Below, one piece after another: positions 1 to 7,485 of a stretch of 44,119 bases of DNA (positions are counted from its first letter, which is position 1; each line of letters begins with the position of its first letter). Source of the DNA: Ruegeria sp. (GTDB lineage Bacteria > Pseudomonadota > Alphaproteobacteria > Rhodobacterales > Rhodobacteraceae); the NCBI RefSeq assembly GCF_028066395.1, contig NZ_JALCBM010000008.1, forward strand, positions 9,995-54,113, read 5' to 3'. A program made the translations under genes and the position numbers. Under the pieces are notes generated by a model. That model made no database searches, had not been told where the DNA came from, and worked only from the letters and a program-made list of their open reading frames with translations.

Positions 1-335
1 TGATGCGCAAAGACATCGACGGGCCGATCAACGCCACCGCGCCGGAACCGGTACGGAACACTGAATTCACGCAGGCGCTTGCGCAAGCCCTTCACCGTCC
101 AGCCATGATGAAATTCCCCGCGCGGATATTAACGACCCTTTTGGGGGAGATGGGCCGCGAGACAATGGTCAGCGGCCAGCACGTTCTGCCAACTCGGTTG
201 CTGAACCACGGGTTTAGGTTCACCCATCCGGCATTGGCTCCGGCCTTACGTGTGATAACCGGGGCGAAACCTGGCAGGGCAGAAAGGCCAGATCAGGAAA
301 ACCCGGCCCAAACCCCGTTACTCCGGAGCAAATGA
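1..335 (+). CDS. YfcH/TIGR01777-family NAD(P)-dependent epimerase, C-terminal end (5' cut by window edge)
   Basis: The frame is open from the window start (first full codon at base 3) to TGA at 333-335, so only the C-terminus of a longer gene is present. The residues resemble the end of the SDR-type epimerases of the TIGR01777/YfcH group: NATAPEPVRNTEF, then ALHRPA, LLGEMGRE, SGQHVLPTRLLNHGF and a final ALR. In this family that stretch is the C-terminal DUF1731-type segment after the Rossmann domain. The tail after ALRVITG is longer than usual and looks unstructured. The cofactor domain lies outside the window, so activity cannot be judged. The substrate of the family is not settled. Confidence 0.8.
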   Translation, partial: MRKDIDGPINATAPEPVRNTEFTQALAQALHRPAMMKFPARILTTLLGEMGRETMVSGQHVLPTRLLNHGFRFTHPALAPALRVITGAKPGRAERPDQENPAQTPLLRSK

Positions 336-523
336 CAGGACGGTCAGGAACAAAAATGCCGAAGGCGGGGTGGGATATTGGCGGTTCACCCTGTTCCTGA
401 AAAGCTTTGATCCAATCCACCAGTTGGCTGGCTAAGCGACGTGAATCCAAACCCGCACGAGACCACAGTCAAATTCGGCATGGCGGGCAAACAATCCGTG
501 ATCCCGAGGCAGCAGCAGCCCCC

Positions 524-718
524 TCAATAATGCGGCGGGCGTTCGTCTCCGAATACAACCCCGCCTGACCCTTCCTGTGCCCGCTCAGCCTCGCGCTGCA
601 ACAGCATCTCAACCCGGCGGGTCAGGCGGTCGATCTCGGCCTGTTGGCTTGTGACGACCGTGTTCAGCTCTTCGACTGTGCGGGTCAGATGGGCGATCTG
701 TTCTTCCAGATGCTGCAT
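524..718 (-). CDS. slyX: SlyX family protein
   Basis: This encodes a 64-residue protein with the SlyX layout: an N-terminal heptad-like helix (MQHLEEQIAHLTRTVEELN) predicted to form a coiled coil, and the hallmark C-terminus ERPPHY. Length and ending match the family well. SlyX is a small soluble protein of unknown biochemical role that is widespread in proteobacteria. A good ribosome site (AAGGAG, read on the minus strand) lies six bases before the ATG. The gene is divergent from hisS, with about 125 bases between the two starts. Confidence 0.9.
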   Translation of the reverse strand: MQHLEEQIAHLTRTVEELNTVVTSQQAEIDRLTRRVEMLLQREAERAQEGSGGVVFGDERPPHY

Positions 719-843
719 TGGGTTCTCCTTATACGCTGCTCATAGCGACCCTGTGACGCCGTGGCCAGAGAAACCCCGCCTTGCCCCGATGCGGGGCATG
801 GGATAGACCGCGCGCGGAACACTCAGCCCCAAGGACGCCCCAC

Positions 844-2331
844 ATGGCCAAGCCCAAGAAACAGCCCCGCCCCAAGGCCGTCACGCCGAAAGGGTTTCGT
901 GACTATTTCGGCCAGGAAGTCACGCAGCGCACCGAGATGCTGCGGACCATTGCGGGTGTCTATCATCGCTATGGGTTCGAGGCGCTGGAAAGCAGCGCGG
1001 TCGAAACGGTCGAGGCGCTGGGCAAGTTCCTGCCCGATGTGGACCGCCCGAACGAAGGCGTGTTCGCGTGGCAGGAGTTTGACGAGAACGATCAGGGCGA
1101 CTGGATGGCCCTGCGCTATGACCTGACCGCACCGCTGGCCCGGGTCTATGCGCAACACCGCAACGATTTGCCCACGCCCTATCGCCGCTATGCGATGGGT
1201 CCGGTCTGGCGCAACGAAAAGCCGGGTCCGGGGCGGTTCCGGCAGTTCTATCAATGCGATGCGGATACGGTGGGCACGGCCTCGATGGCCGCTGACGCGG
1301 AACTCTGTGCCATGCTGTCCGATGCGCTGGAAACCGTGGGCATTCCGCGCGGCGACTATCTGGTGCGGGTAAATAACCGCAAGGTTCTGAATGGCGTGCT
1401 GGAAGCGATGGGGCTGGCCGAGGACGCCGGTGCCCGCGACAACGTGCTGCGCACCATCGACAAGTTCGACAAGGTGGGTGAACAGGGCGTTCGTGAGCTG
1501 CTGACCAAGGGCCGTCTGGACGCCTCGGGCGCGTTTATCGACGGCGTGGGCCTCAGCGACGATCAGGCCGAGCCGGTGCTGGCCTTCCTGACCTCTAAGG
1601 CCGCTGACACCGGCGGAACGCTGGCCAATCTGCGCGCCGCCGTGGGGGCCAGCAAAATGGGGGCCGAGGGCGTGGCCGAACTGGAACAGATCGGCGCGCT
1701 GCTGGACGCAGGCGGGTACGGCTCGGACCGGATCGAGATTGACCCGTCCATCGTGCGTGGTTTGGGGTACTACACTGGCCCGGTTTATGAGGCGGAACTG
1801 ACTTTTGAAGTGCTTGATGAAAAGGGCCGTAAGCGGCAGTTCGGATCGGTCTCGGGCGGCGGTCGCTATGACGATCTGGTCAAGCGCTTTACCGGGCAAG
1901 AGGTTCCGGCCACCGGCGTCTCGATCGGTGTGGATCGCCTGCTGGCCGCGCTGCGCGCCAAGGGACGGCTGAGCGCCGAGGCGACAGGGCCGGTTGTTGT
2001 CACCGTCATGGATCGCGACCGGATGGCCGATTATCAGGCAATGGTGGCCGAGCTGCGCAATGCTGGTATCCGGGCCGAGGTCTATCTGGGCAATCCCAAG
2101 AACTTTGGCAATCAACTGAAATATGCGGACAAGCGGAACTCTCCCATCGCGGTGATCGAAGGCGGTGACGAAAAGGCCAGCGGGATCGTGCAGATCAAGG
2201 ATCTGATCCTGGGCGCCAAGATCGCCGAAAGCGCCACGTTGGAGGAATGGAAAGAACGCCCCAGCCAGTTCGAAGTGCCGCGCGGCGATCTGGTCGCCAA
2301 GGTGCGCGAGATATTGGACAGTCAGGGCTGA
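844..2331 (+). CDS. hisS: histidine--tRNA ligase
   Basis: Class II aminoacyl-tRNA synthetase of 495 residues that charges tRNA-His in the cytosol. Visible features are motif 2 around residues 115-145 ([21 protein letters not shown]), the HisRS-specific signature [14 protein letters not shown] near residue 306, motif 3 ([13 protein letters not shown]) near residue 358, and a C-terminal anticodon-binding domain beginning around VVVTVMDRD. The chosen ATG gives [21 protein letters not shown], the normal N-terminus, with AAGGAC upstream; the frame is open further upstream but that part looks non-coding. Only three bases separate it from hisZ, so hisS-hisZ-hisG is very likely one transcript. Confidence 0.97.
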   Translation: MAKPKKQPRPKAVTPKGFRDYFGQEVTQRTEMLRTIAGVYHRYGFEALESSAVETVEALGKFLPDVDRPNEGVFAWQEFDENDQGDWMALRYDLTAPLARVYAQHRNDLPTPYRRYAMGPVWRNEKPGPGRFRQFYQCDADTVGTASMAADAELCAMLSDALETVGIPRGDYLVRVNNRKVLNGVLEAMGLAEDAGARDNVLRTIDKFDKVGEQGVRELLTKGRLDASGAFIDGVGLSDDQAEPVLAFLTSKAADTGGTLANLRAAVGASKMGAEGVAELEQIGALLDAGGYGSDRIEIDPSIVRGLGYYTGPVYEAELTFEVLDEKGRKRQFGSVSGGGRYDDLVKRFTGQEVPATGVSIGVDRLLAALRAKGRLSAEATGPVVVTVMDRDRMADYQAMVAELRNAGIRAEVYLGNPKNFGNQLKYADKRNSPIAVIEGGDEKASGIVQIKDLILGAKIAESATLEEWKERPSQFEVPRGDLVAKVREILDSQG

Positions 2332-2334
2332 CCC

Positions 2335-3423
2335 ATGACGAACACCTCTCAGATACAGGCCCGCGCCGCGATGATGCGTGTCCGGTTCGAGGCCGCAGGC
2401 GCGCAGGTCGTGGACCCTCCGCTGTTGCAACCGGCGGAAACGCTGCTGGACCTTTATGGCGAGGATATCCGCGCCCGCGCTTATGTGACATCCGACGCGC
2501 TGCGCGGCGAACAGATGCTGCGCCCGGATTTCACCCTGCCCGTGGTGCAGATGCATATGAATGAAGGCGCTGAACCCGCGCGCTATACCTATTCCGGCGA
2601 GGTGTTCCGGCGGCAGGAGCATGACCCGGACCGGCCCAATGAGTACATTCAGGTCGGCTATGAAGTGTTCGACCGCAATGATCCCGCTGGCGCGGATGCC
2701 GAGGTATTTTCACTGTTTGCGCTGCAATTGCGCGGCCTGCCCTTGCGCGCGGCGACCGGCGATATCGGCATCCTGACGGCGGCGGTTCAGGGTCTGCGCA
2801 CCACCGACCGGCGCAAGGCGGCGTTGATGCGGCATCTGTGGCGTCCGCGCCGGTTCCGCGTTCTTCTGGACCGGTTCGCAGGGCGCAAACCGGGGCCGGA
2901 AGGGCGAGATACTCTGCTGGATGCTGAAAACCCTCTGGGCTTGGATGTCCCGATGATCGGCAAACGCCGCGCCTCCGAAATCGAGGCGCGTATCGAAGCC
3001 CTGCGCGAAGACCGTGACACCCCGCCAATTTCGGATAACGAGTTGGCCGGGCTGGAAACGCTGCTGAATGTGCGCGAGACGATGCCGTTTGCCTTGGAAC
3101 AACTGCGTGATATTGCGGTCGATCTGCCCCAGATCACTCCGGCGCTGGATCGGCTTGAGGCGCGCGTCGCCTCGCTGCAGGCACGGGGTGTCGATGTCGA
3201 ACGGCTGGATTTCGAGGCCTCGTATGGCCGCACTTCGATGGAATATTACGACGGGTTCGTCTTTGGTTTCTACGCCGAAGGCCGCCCTGATCTGCCACCC
3301 ATCGCCACCGGCGGGCGCTATGATGCGCTGACGCGGCAATTGGGCAACGGCGCGGAAATCCCTGCCGTGGGCGGCGTGCTGCGGCCTGACCTGATGCTGG
3401 AGATTGAGGAGGACGCGCAATGA
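2335..3423 (+). CDS. hisZ: ATP phosphoribosyltransferase regulatory subunit
   Basis: A 362-residue HisRS paralogue without tRNA-charging function. It keeps the class II synthetase core (LRPDFTLPVVQMH, GEVFRRQEHDP, EYIQVGYEVFD, ATGGRYDALTRQLG) but has no anticodon-binding domain, as expected for HisZ. In species with short-form HisG, HisZ forms the hetero-octameric ATP phosphoribosyltransferase and carries the allosteric histidine response. It sits directly between hisS and a short hisG, which fits. Its stop codon overlaps the hisG start in an ATGA arrangement, implying translational coupling of the two subunits. Confidence 0.96.
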   Translation: MTNTSQIQARAAMMRVRFEAAGAQVVDPPLLQPAETLLDLYGEDIRARAYVTSDALRGEQMLRPDFTLPVVQMHMNEGAEPARYTYSGEVFRRQEHDPDRPNEYIQVGYEVFDRNDPAGADAEVFSLFALQLRGLPLRAATGDIGILTAAVQGLRTTDRRKAALMRHLWRPRRFRVLLDRFAGRKPGPEGRDTLLDAENPLGLDVPMIGKRRASEIEARIEALREDRDTPPISDNELAGLETLLNVRETMPFALEQLRDIAVDLPQITPALDRLEARVASLQARGVDVERLDFEASYGRTSMEYYDGFVFGFYAEGRPDLPPIATGGRYDALTRQLGNGAEIPAVGGVLRPDLMLEIEEDAQ

Positions 3424-4109
3424 GCCTGAAACTTGGCGTGCCCTCCAAGGGTCGGTTGATGGAAAAGACCTTCGGCTGGTTCGAAAAGCGCGGCATCACC
3501 TTGTCGCGCAGCGGATCGGATCGCGAATATGCGGGCAAGGTCGAAGGGATCGACGGGGTCTCGCTGATCCTGCTGTCCGCCGGGGAAATCCCGCGCGAAC
3601 TGGCCGCCGGACGTATCCATATGGGCGTCACCGGCATCGATCTGGTGCACGAGAAACTGCCGCGTTGGGAGCAGCAGGTCGAAGAGGTCTCGCGCCTTGG
3701 GTTCGGCAAGGCTGACCTGATCATCGCCACACCTGCCTGCTGGGTTGATGTGGACACTCTGGATGATCTGGACGCGGCAGCGGCGGCCTTTCGCAAGACC
3801 CACGGGCACCGGCTGCGGATCGCCACCAAGTATCACCGGCTGGTGCGCGAATTCCTGACCGAGGCGGGCGTGGCCGATTACAATCTGGTCGACAGTCAGG
3901 GCGCGACCGAGGGCACGGTGGTGAACGAAACCGCCGAGGCCGTGGCCGACATCACCTCGACTGGTGAGACCTTGCGGGCCAATCACCTGAAAATCCTGTC
4001 GGACGGGCTGATCCTGCAATCGCAGGCAACGCTGTGGCGCAGCCGGGTAGCGAAATATACCGAACAGGATAAGGCCGCCTTGTCCGCACTGCTGGATCGT
4101 CTGGCCTAA
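3420..4109 (+). CDS. hisG: ATP phosphoribosyltransferase, short form
   Basis: Catalytic subunit (229 residues) of the first step of histidine biosynthesis, joining ATP and PRPP. The N-terminus LGVPSKGRLMEKTF and the block AGEIPRELAAGRIHMGVTG are typical of HisG, and the lack of the C-terminal ACT-like regulatory domain marks the short form that depends on HisZ. It overlaps hisZ by four bases. Its stop codon overlaps the stop codon of the convergent DUF1489 gene by three bases, so there is no room for a separate terminator between them. Confidence 0.96.
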   Translation: MSLKLGVPSKGRLMEKTFGWFEKRGITLSRSGSDREYAGKVEGIDGVSLILLSAGEIPRELAAGRIHMGVTGIDLVHEKLPRWEQQVEEVSRLGFGKADLIIATPACWVDVDTLDDLDAAAAAFRKTHGHRLRIATKYHRLVREFLTEAGVADYNLVDSQGATEGTVVNETAEAVADITSTGETLRANHLKILSDGLILQSQATLWRSRVAKYTEQDKAALSALLDRLA

Positions 4110-4537
4110 AGCACCCCGATTTCCGCCAGCGCCCGGTTCAGATCGTCCGGCAGGGCATCGTCCTGCTCACGGGTCTTGGGCAGGTCGGCGGGCGTGTCTT
4201 CGGGTTTCAGATAACGCCAGCCCTGGAACGGACGTTTCAAAGCAGCCTGGGTGCGATGGACCTCGGGGTCCAGCACGATGGCGCAGCGGCGAATGCCGTC
4301 CTCGCCGCGCACTTCATCCAGCCGCAGGATGCGCTGGCGACACTGGATCACGCCCTTGATGACCCAATAGATCGACCCGCCGTTCAGAATCTCGGCTTCG
4401 CGCTTGGGCCACATGCGGGTCACGTGGCGCGGGCATCCGTCCTCATACAGCGGCTTGCGGCTGTCCTGCCACGCCATCAGCGTGTCGACACTTTCCGAGC
4501 CAACCGAGAGTTTTATGAGGTTTACGTACTTATCCAC
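4106..4537 (-). CDS. DUF1489 family protein
   Basis: A 143-residue cytosolic protein of the alphaproteobacterial DUF1489 family. Recognisable blocks are LIKLSVGSESVDTL at the N-terminus, HVTRMWPKREAEILNGGS, and IYWVIKGVIQCRQRIL. The biochemical function is not known. The only good start is a GTG at 4537; no ATG is available upstream in frame. This start lies inside a perfect DnaA box (TTATCCACA, 4530-4538). The gene is divergent from nrdJ and convergent with hisG. Confidence 0.88.
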   Translation of the reverse strand: MDKYVNLIKLSVGSESVDTLMAWQDSRKPLYEDGCPRHVTRMWPKREAEILNGGSIYWVIKGVIQCRQRILRLDEVRGEDGIRRCAIVLDPEVHRTQAALKRPFQGWRYLKPEDTPADLPKTREQDDALPDDLNRALAEIGVL

Positions 4538-4550
4538 AGCTTTCCCACAG
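4530..4550. promoter_or_regulatory. DnaA box plus a second DnaA-box-like repeat in the DUF1489/nrdJ divergent region
   Basis: TTATCCACA at 4530-4538 equals the consensus DnaA box. TTTCCCACA at 4541-4549 repeats it with two mismatches, 11 bases on. Both lie upstream of nrdJ. In E. coli the nrdAB ribonucleotide reductase promoter is controlled through DnaA boxes, so a similar link between replication and dNTP supply is plausible, but it is inferred from sequence only. A single 9-mer can occur by chance. Confidence 0.4.
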
Positions 4551-4569
4551 AGTCGTCCAGATGCCCCGC

Positions 4570-4630
4570 TTGATATTGTAGCTCGGTATTCACTTTCATC
4601 AAGGTGTAGTGGGTGCTAGGTTATTAACCT
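4570..4630 (+). promoter_or_regulatory. putative nrdJ promoter region: repeated TGTAG motif and a palindrome
   Basis: Two related half-motifs, TTGATATTGTAG (4570-4581) and ATCAAGGTGTAG (4598-4609), lie 28 bases apart and partly resemble NrdR boxes, the usual paired operators of ribonucleotide reductase genes. They do not match the consensus well. A 13-base palindrome AGGTTATTAACCT at 4618-4630 sits 22 bases before the nrdJ start and could be an operator. I see no B12 riboswitch fold here despite the B12 dependence of NrdJ. Confidence 0.3.
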
Positions 4631-4652
4631 TATTCAATTCAAGGAATCACCA

Positions 4653-6935
4653 ATGAGCCGCTTTGCCGCCCCCATCGCCGAGCAGATCTGGGACATGAAA
4701 TACCGCTTTAAACAGGCGGATGGCACGCCCATCGATCAGACGATCGAGGACAGCTGGCGGCGTATCGCCCGCGATCTGGCGCGAGTCGAACAAGACCCTG
4801 CGCATTGGGAGGAAAAGTTCTATCAGGCGCTGGAGGATTTCAAATACCTGCCCGCCGGACGCATCACCGCGGGCGCGGGCACCGCGCGTCAGGTGACCCT
4901 GTTCAACTGCTTTGTCATGGGCACCGTGCCCGACAGCATGGGCGGCATTTTCGACATGCTGAAAGAGGCCGCGCTGACCATGCAGCAGGGCGGCGGCATC
5001 GGCTATGATTTCTCGACCATTCGCCCGCGTGGCGCGGATGTGCATGGGGTCGCCGCAGACGCCTCGGGGCCGCTGTCGTTCATGGATGTGTGGGACGCAA
5101 TGTGCCGCACGATCATGTCCGCAGGCTCGCGCCGGGGGGCGATGATGGCGACCATGCGCTGTGATCACCCGGATATCGAACAGTTCATCACCGCCAAATC
5201 CGACCCGGCACGCCTGCGCATGTTCAACATGTCGGTGCTGGTTACCGACCCGTTCATGGAGGCCGTCAAGGCCGATGGCCCGTGGGAACTGGTCTTTGGT
5301 GAGAAGGTCTATCAGACGGTTCAGGCACGTGACCTGTGGAACAAGATCATGCAGGCGACCTATGACTACGCCGAACCGGGCGTGATCTTCATCGACCGGA
5401 TCAACGCGGCCAACAACCTCAGCTATGTCGAAACCATCGCGGCCACCAACCCCTGTGGCGAGCAACCCCTGCCGCCTTATGGGGCGTGTTTGCTGGGGTC
5501 TGTGAACCTCGCGCGGCTGGTGGCTCAGCCGTTCGAGGACGCGGCCCATCTGGATGAGGACGCTCTGCAAGAGCTGGTCGCCACTGCGGTGCGCATGATG
5601 GACAACGTGGTGGATGCGTCGAGATTTCCGCTGCCGGAACAGGCTGCCGAGGCACAAGCCAAGCGCCGCATTGGGCTGGGCGTGACGGGTCTGGCGGATG
5701 CTCTGTTGATGCTGGGCCTGCGCTATGGGTCTGAGGAGGCGGCGCGTCAAACCGAGCGCTGGCTGCACGCGATCGCCCGCGCCGCGTATCTGGCGTCGGT
5801 GGATTTGGCGAAGGAAAAAGGGGCCTTCCCACTGTTCGATGCCGAGAAGTACCTGTCTAGCGGCACGATGCAGCAGATGGACGAAGACGTGCGCGACGCG
5901 ATCCACGAACACGGTATCCGCAACGCCCTGCTGACCTCGATTGCGCCGACGGGAACGATTTCTTTGTACGCCGGAAACGTGTCCTCGGGGATCGAGCCGG
6001 TCTTTGCCTATGCCTACACCCGCAAGGTGTTGCAGAAGGACGGCTCGCGGACCGAGGAAGAGGTGGTGGATTACGCCGTTCAAATGTGGCGTGACAAGTT
6101 CGGCAACACGGACCTGCCGGACTATTTCGTCAACGCGCAGACGCTGTCCCCGTCCGATCACGTGCGCATGCAGGCGGCGGCGCAGAAATGGATCGACAGT
6201 TCGATCTCGAAGACGATCAACTGCCCCGAGGATATTTCCTTCGACGCCTTCAAGGACGTCTACATGCAGGCCTGGGATCATGGCTGCAAAGGCTGCACCA
6301 CCTATCGCCCGAACGATGTCACCGGCTCGGTCCTGACGGTGTCAGAGAGCGACGACAAAGCCCCCGGAGAAACCGCCAATGCCCCGCATGAAGTGGATGG
6401 CGGCGAGGTCGTCTACATGTCCGAACCGCTGGACCGCCCGCAATCTCTGGAGGGATCGACCTACAAACTGAAATGGCCCGACAGCGAGCACGCGATCTAC
6501 CTGACCATCAACGATATCGTCATCGGCGGACGTCGCCGCCCGTTCGAGGTGTTCATCAACTCGAAGAACATGGAGCATTACGCCTGGACGCTGGCACTGA
6601 CCCGCATGATCTCGGCCGTGTTCCGGCGGGGTGGGGATGTATCCTTTGTGGTCGAAGAGCTAAAGGCGGTGTTTGATCCCCGCGGTGGGGCTTGGGTCAA
6701 GGGCAAGTACATCCCGTCGATCCTGGCCGCGATTGGCGGTGTGATCGAACAACATCTGATCAATATCGGCTTCCTTGAGGGCGAGGGCATGGGTTTGAAA
6801 TCCGACCCTCAAGCGCAAGTGGTCAACATGGATGGGCCGAGAGGCAAGGCATGCCCGTCTTGCGGCCAGTTTGATATGGCGATGATTGAGGGGTGTATGA
6901 CTTGTCGCAGTTGTGGATATTCGAAATGTAGTTAG
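4653..6935 (+). CDS. nrdJ: adenosylcobalamin-dependent ribonucleoside-diphosphate reductase (class II)
   Basis: Class II ribonucleotide reductase of 760 residues. It makes deoxyribonucleotides using a B12-generated thiyl radical and needs no oxygen. The active-site block NPCGEQPLPPYGACLLGSVN begins near residue 266, supplying the family's Asn, Cys and Glu. A GLGVTGLADALLML block and GTISLYAGNVSSGIEP are also typical. The C-terminus is Cys-rich, with CxxC at 734/737 and Cys 748, 751, 754 and 759; these may bind zinc and/or shuttle electrons to the active site. AAGGA lies seven bases before the ATG. It is the last core gene before the accessory island and is followed by a hairpin terminator. 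Confidence 0.96.
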   Translation: MSRFAAPIAEQIWDMKYRFKQADGTPIDQTIEDSWRRIARDLARVEQDPAHWEEKFYQALEDFKYLPAGRITAGAGTARQVTLFNCFVMGTVPDSMGGIFDMLKEAALTMQQGGGIGYDFSTIRPRGADVHGVAADASGPLSFMDVWDAMCRTIMSAGSRRGAMMATMRCDHPDIEQFITAKSDPARLRMFNMSVLVTDPFMEAVKADGPWELVFGEKVYQTVQARDLWNKIMQATYDYAEPGVIFIDRINAANNLSYVETIAATNPCGEQPLPPYGACLLGSVNLARLVAQPFEDAAHLDEDALQELVATAVRMMDNVVDASRFPLPEQAAEAQAKRRIGLGVTGLADALLMLGLRYGSEEAARQTERWLHAIARAAYLASVDLAKEKGAFPLFDAEKYLSSGTMQQMDEDVRDAIHEHGIRNALLTSIAPTGTISLYAGNVSSGIEPVFAYAYTRKVLQKDGSRTEEEVVDYAVQMWRDKFGNTDLPDYFVNAQTLSPSDHVRMQAAAQKWIDSSISKTINCPEDISFDAFKDVYMQAWDHGCKGCTTYRPNDVTGSVLTVSESDDKAPGETANAPHEVDGGEVVYMSEPLDRPQSLEGSTYKLKWPDSEHAIYLTINDIVIGGRRRPFEVFINSKNMEHYAWTLALTRMISAVFRRGGDVSFVVEELKAVFDPRGGAWVKGKYIPSILAAIGGVIEQHLINIGFLEGEGMGLKSDPQAQVVNMDGPRGKACPSCGQFDMAMIEGCMTCRSCGYSKCS

Positions 6936-7020
6936 CCGATACGAAGTGTTGTTGTTGTGGCGTTTCACGCGACATGACCTAAACGTTTCAATAGATCATT
7001 TTGGCGGGTGATATGAGAAA

Positions 7021-7047
7021 ACGGCCTCGGATTTCACCCGGGGCCGT
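7021..7047 (+). terminator. hairpin terminator after nrdJ
   Basis: ACGGCCTCGG (7021-7030) pairs with CCGGGGCCGT (7038-7047) over ten pairs, one of them G-T, around a seven-base loop. An AAAA run precedes it and a weak T-rich stretch (TTCGCATCTTTG) follows. It marks the end of the nrdJ transcript and the left limit of core sequence. Confidence 0.6.
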
Positions 7048-7071
7048 TCGCATCTTTGATTGTGTCGGTGA

Positions 7072-7485
7072 AGAACGAATGCGCTGGGCTGGCGGTTCTA
7101 TCAAGAGCTGAAGCCAAAGGCGGCTAATCGGAAGTTCGCGGCGGTCACAACACCACCAATAACGTTCGGCTATCTCGATGCGGCAAAACTGTCGCGCGGC
7201 AAAACGCTTGAGACGTCGGCATTCGCGCGACGGTTGCTACATGCGGCCCGCTACGAGTTCGGGTCGAAAATTGGGCTGATCATATCGGCTATCAAACTAG
7301 CATTGCGCGATGGGAACCAAACCCTGGAACAAAGTCACTTCGCGGGCGCCTATCGGAAACAGAAGCGTTGTGTTGATGCGTTGAACCCCTTCATTGTAGA
7401 GAATTTCCGCTCCATTAAGACGGGTCAGCTTCTCAGCGGTGCAGAGCTAGAGATAGCGCCAGCAACCAAGAGGGGGGCTGCATAA
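7072..7485 (+). pseudogene. tniB remnant, C-terminal part only
   Basis: The frame is open from 7072 to TAA at 7483-7485. The last ~90 residues resemble the C-terminus of the TniB transposition ATPase: FARRLLHAARYEFG, then a helix, and DALNPFIVENFRSI close to the end. Walker A and B motifs, which lie earlier in TniB, are missing, so about two thirds of the gene is lost. A TTG at 7234 is the best start if anything is still translated. The stop overlaps the tniQ start as TAATG, which preserves the native tniB-tniQ coupling. The residues before 7200 are not clearly TniB and may be unrelated sequence at the truncation junction. Confidence 0.65.

Noticed and set aside
220-450. A 76-codon minus-strand frame overlapping the end of the epimerase gene
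   Set aside because: It has no good start or family match and runs antisense to a recognisable protein end.
823-2622. A 599-codon open frame on the minus strand opposite hisS and hisZ
   Set aside because: It mirrors the codon pattern of the two clear + strand genes and matches no family; long antisense frames are common in high-GC coding DNA. The same applies to the minus-strand frames opposite nrdJ (4647-6281) and tniQ (8160-9404) and the + strand frame opposite the gamma-glutamyltransferase gene (33092-34327).
4538-4652. Possible B12 riboswitch before the B12-dependent nrdJ
   Set aside because: The gap is only about 115 bases, and no B12-box-like sequence or multi-stem fold was visible.
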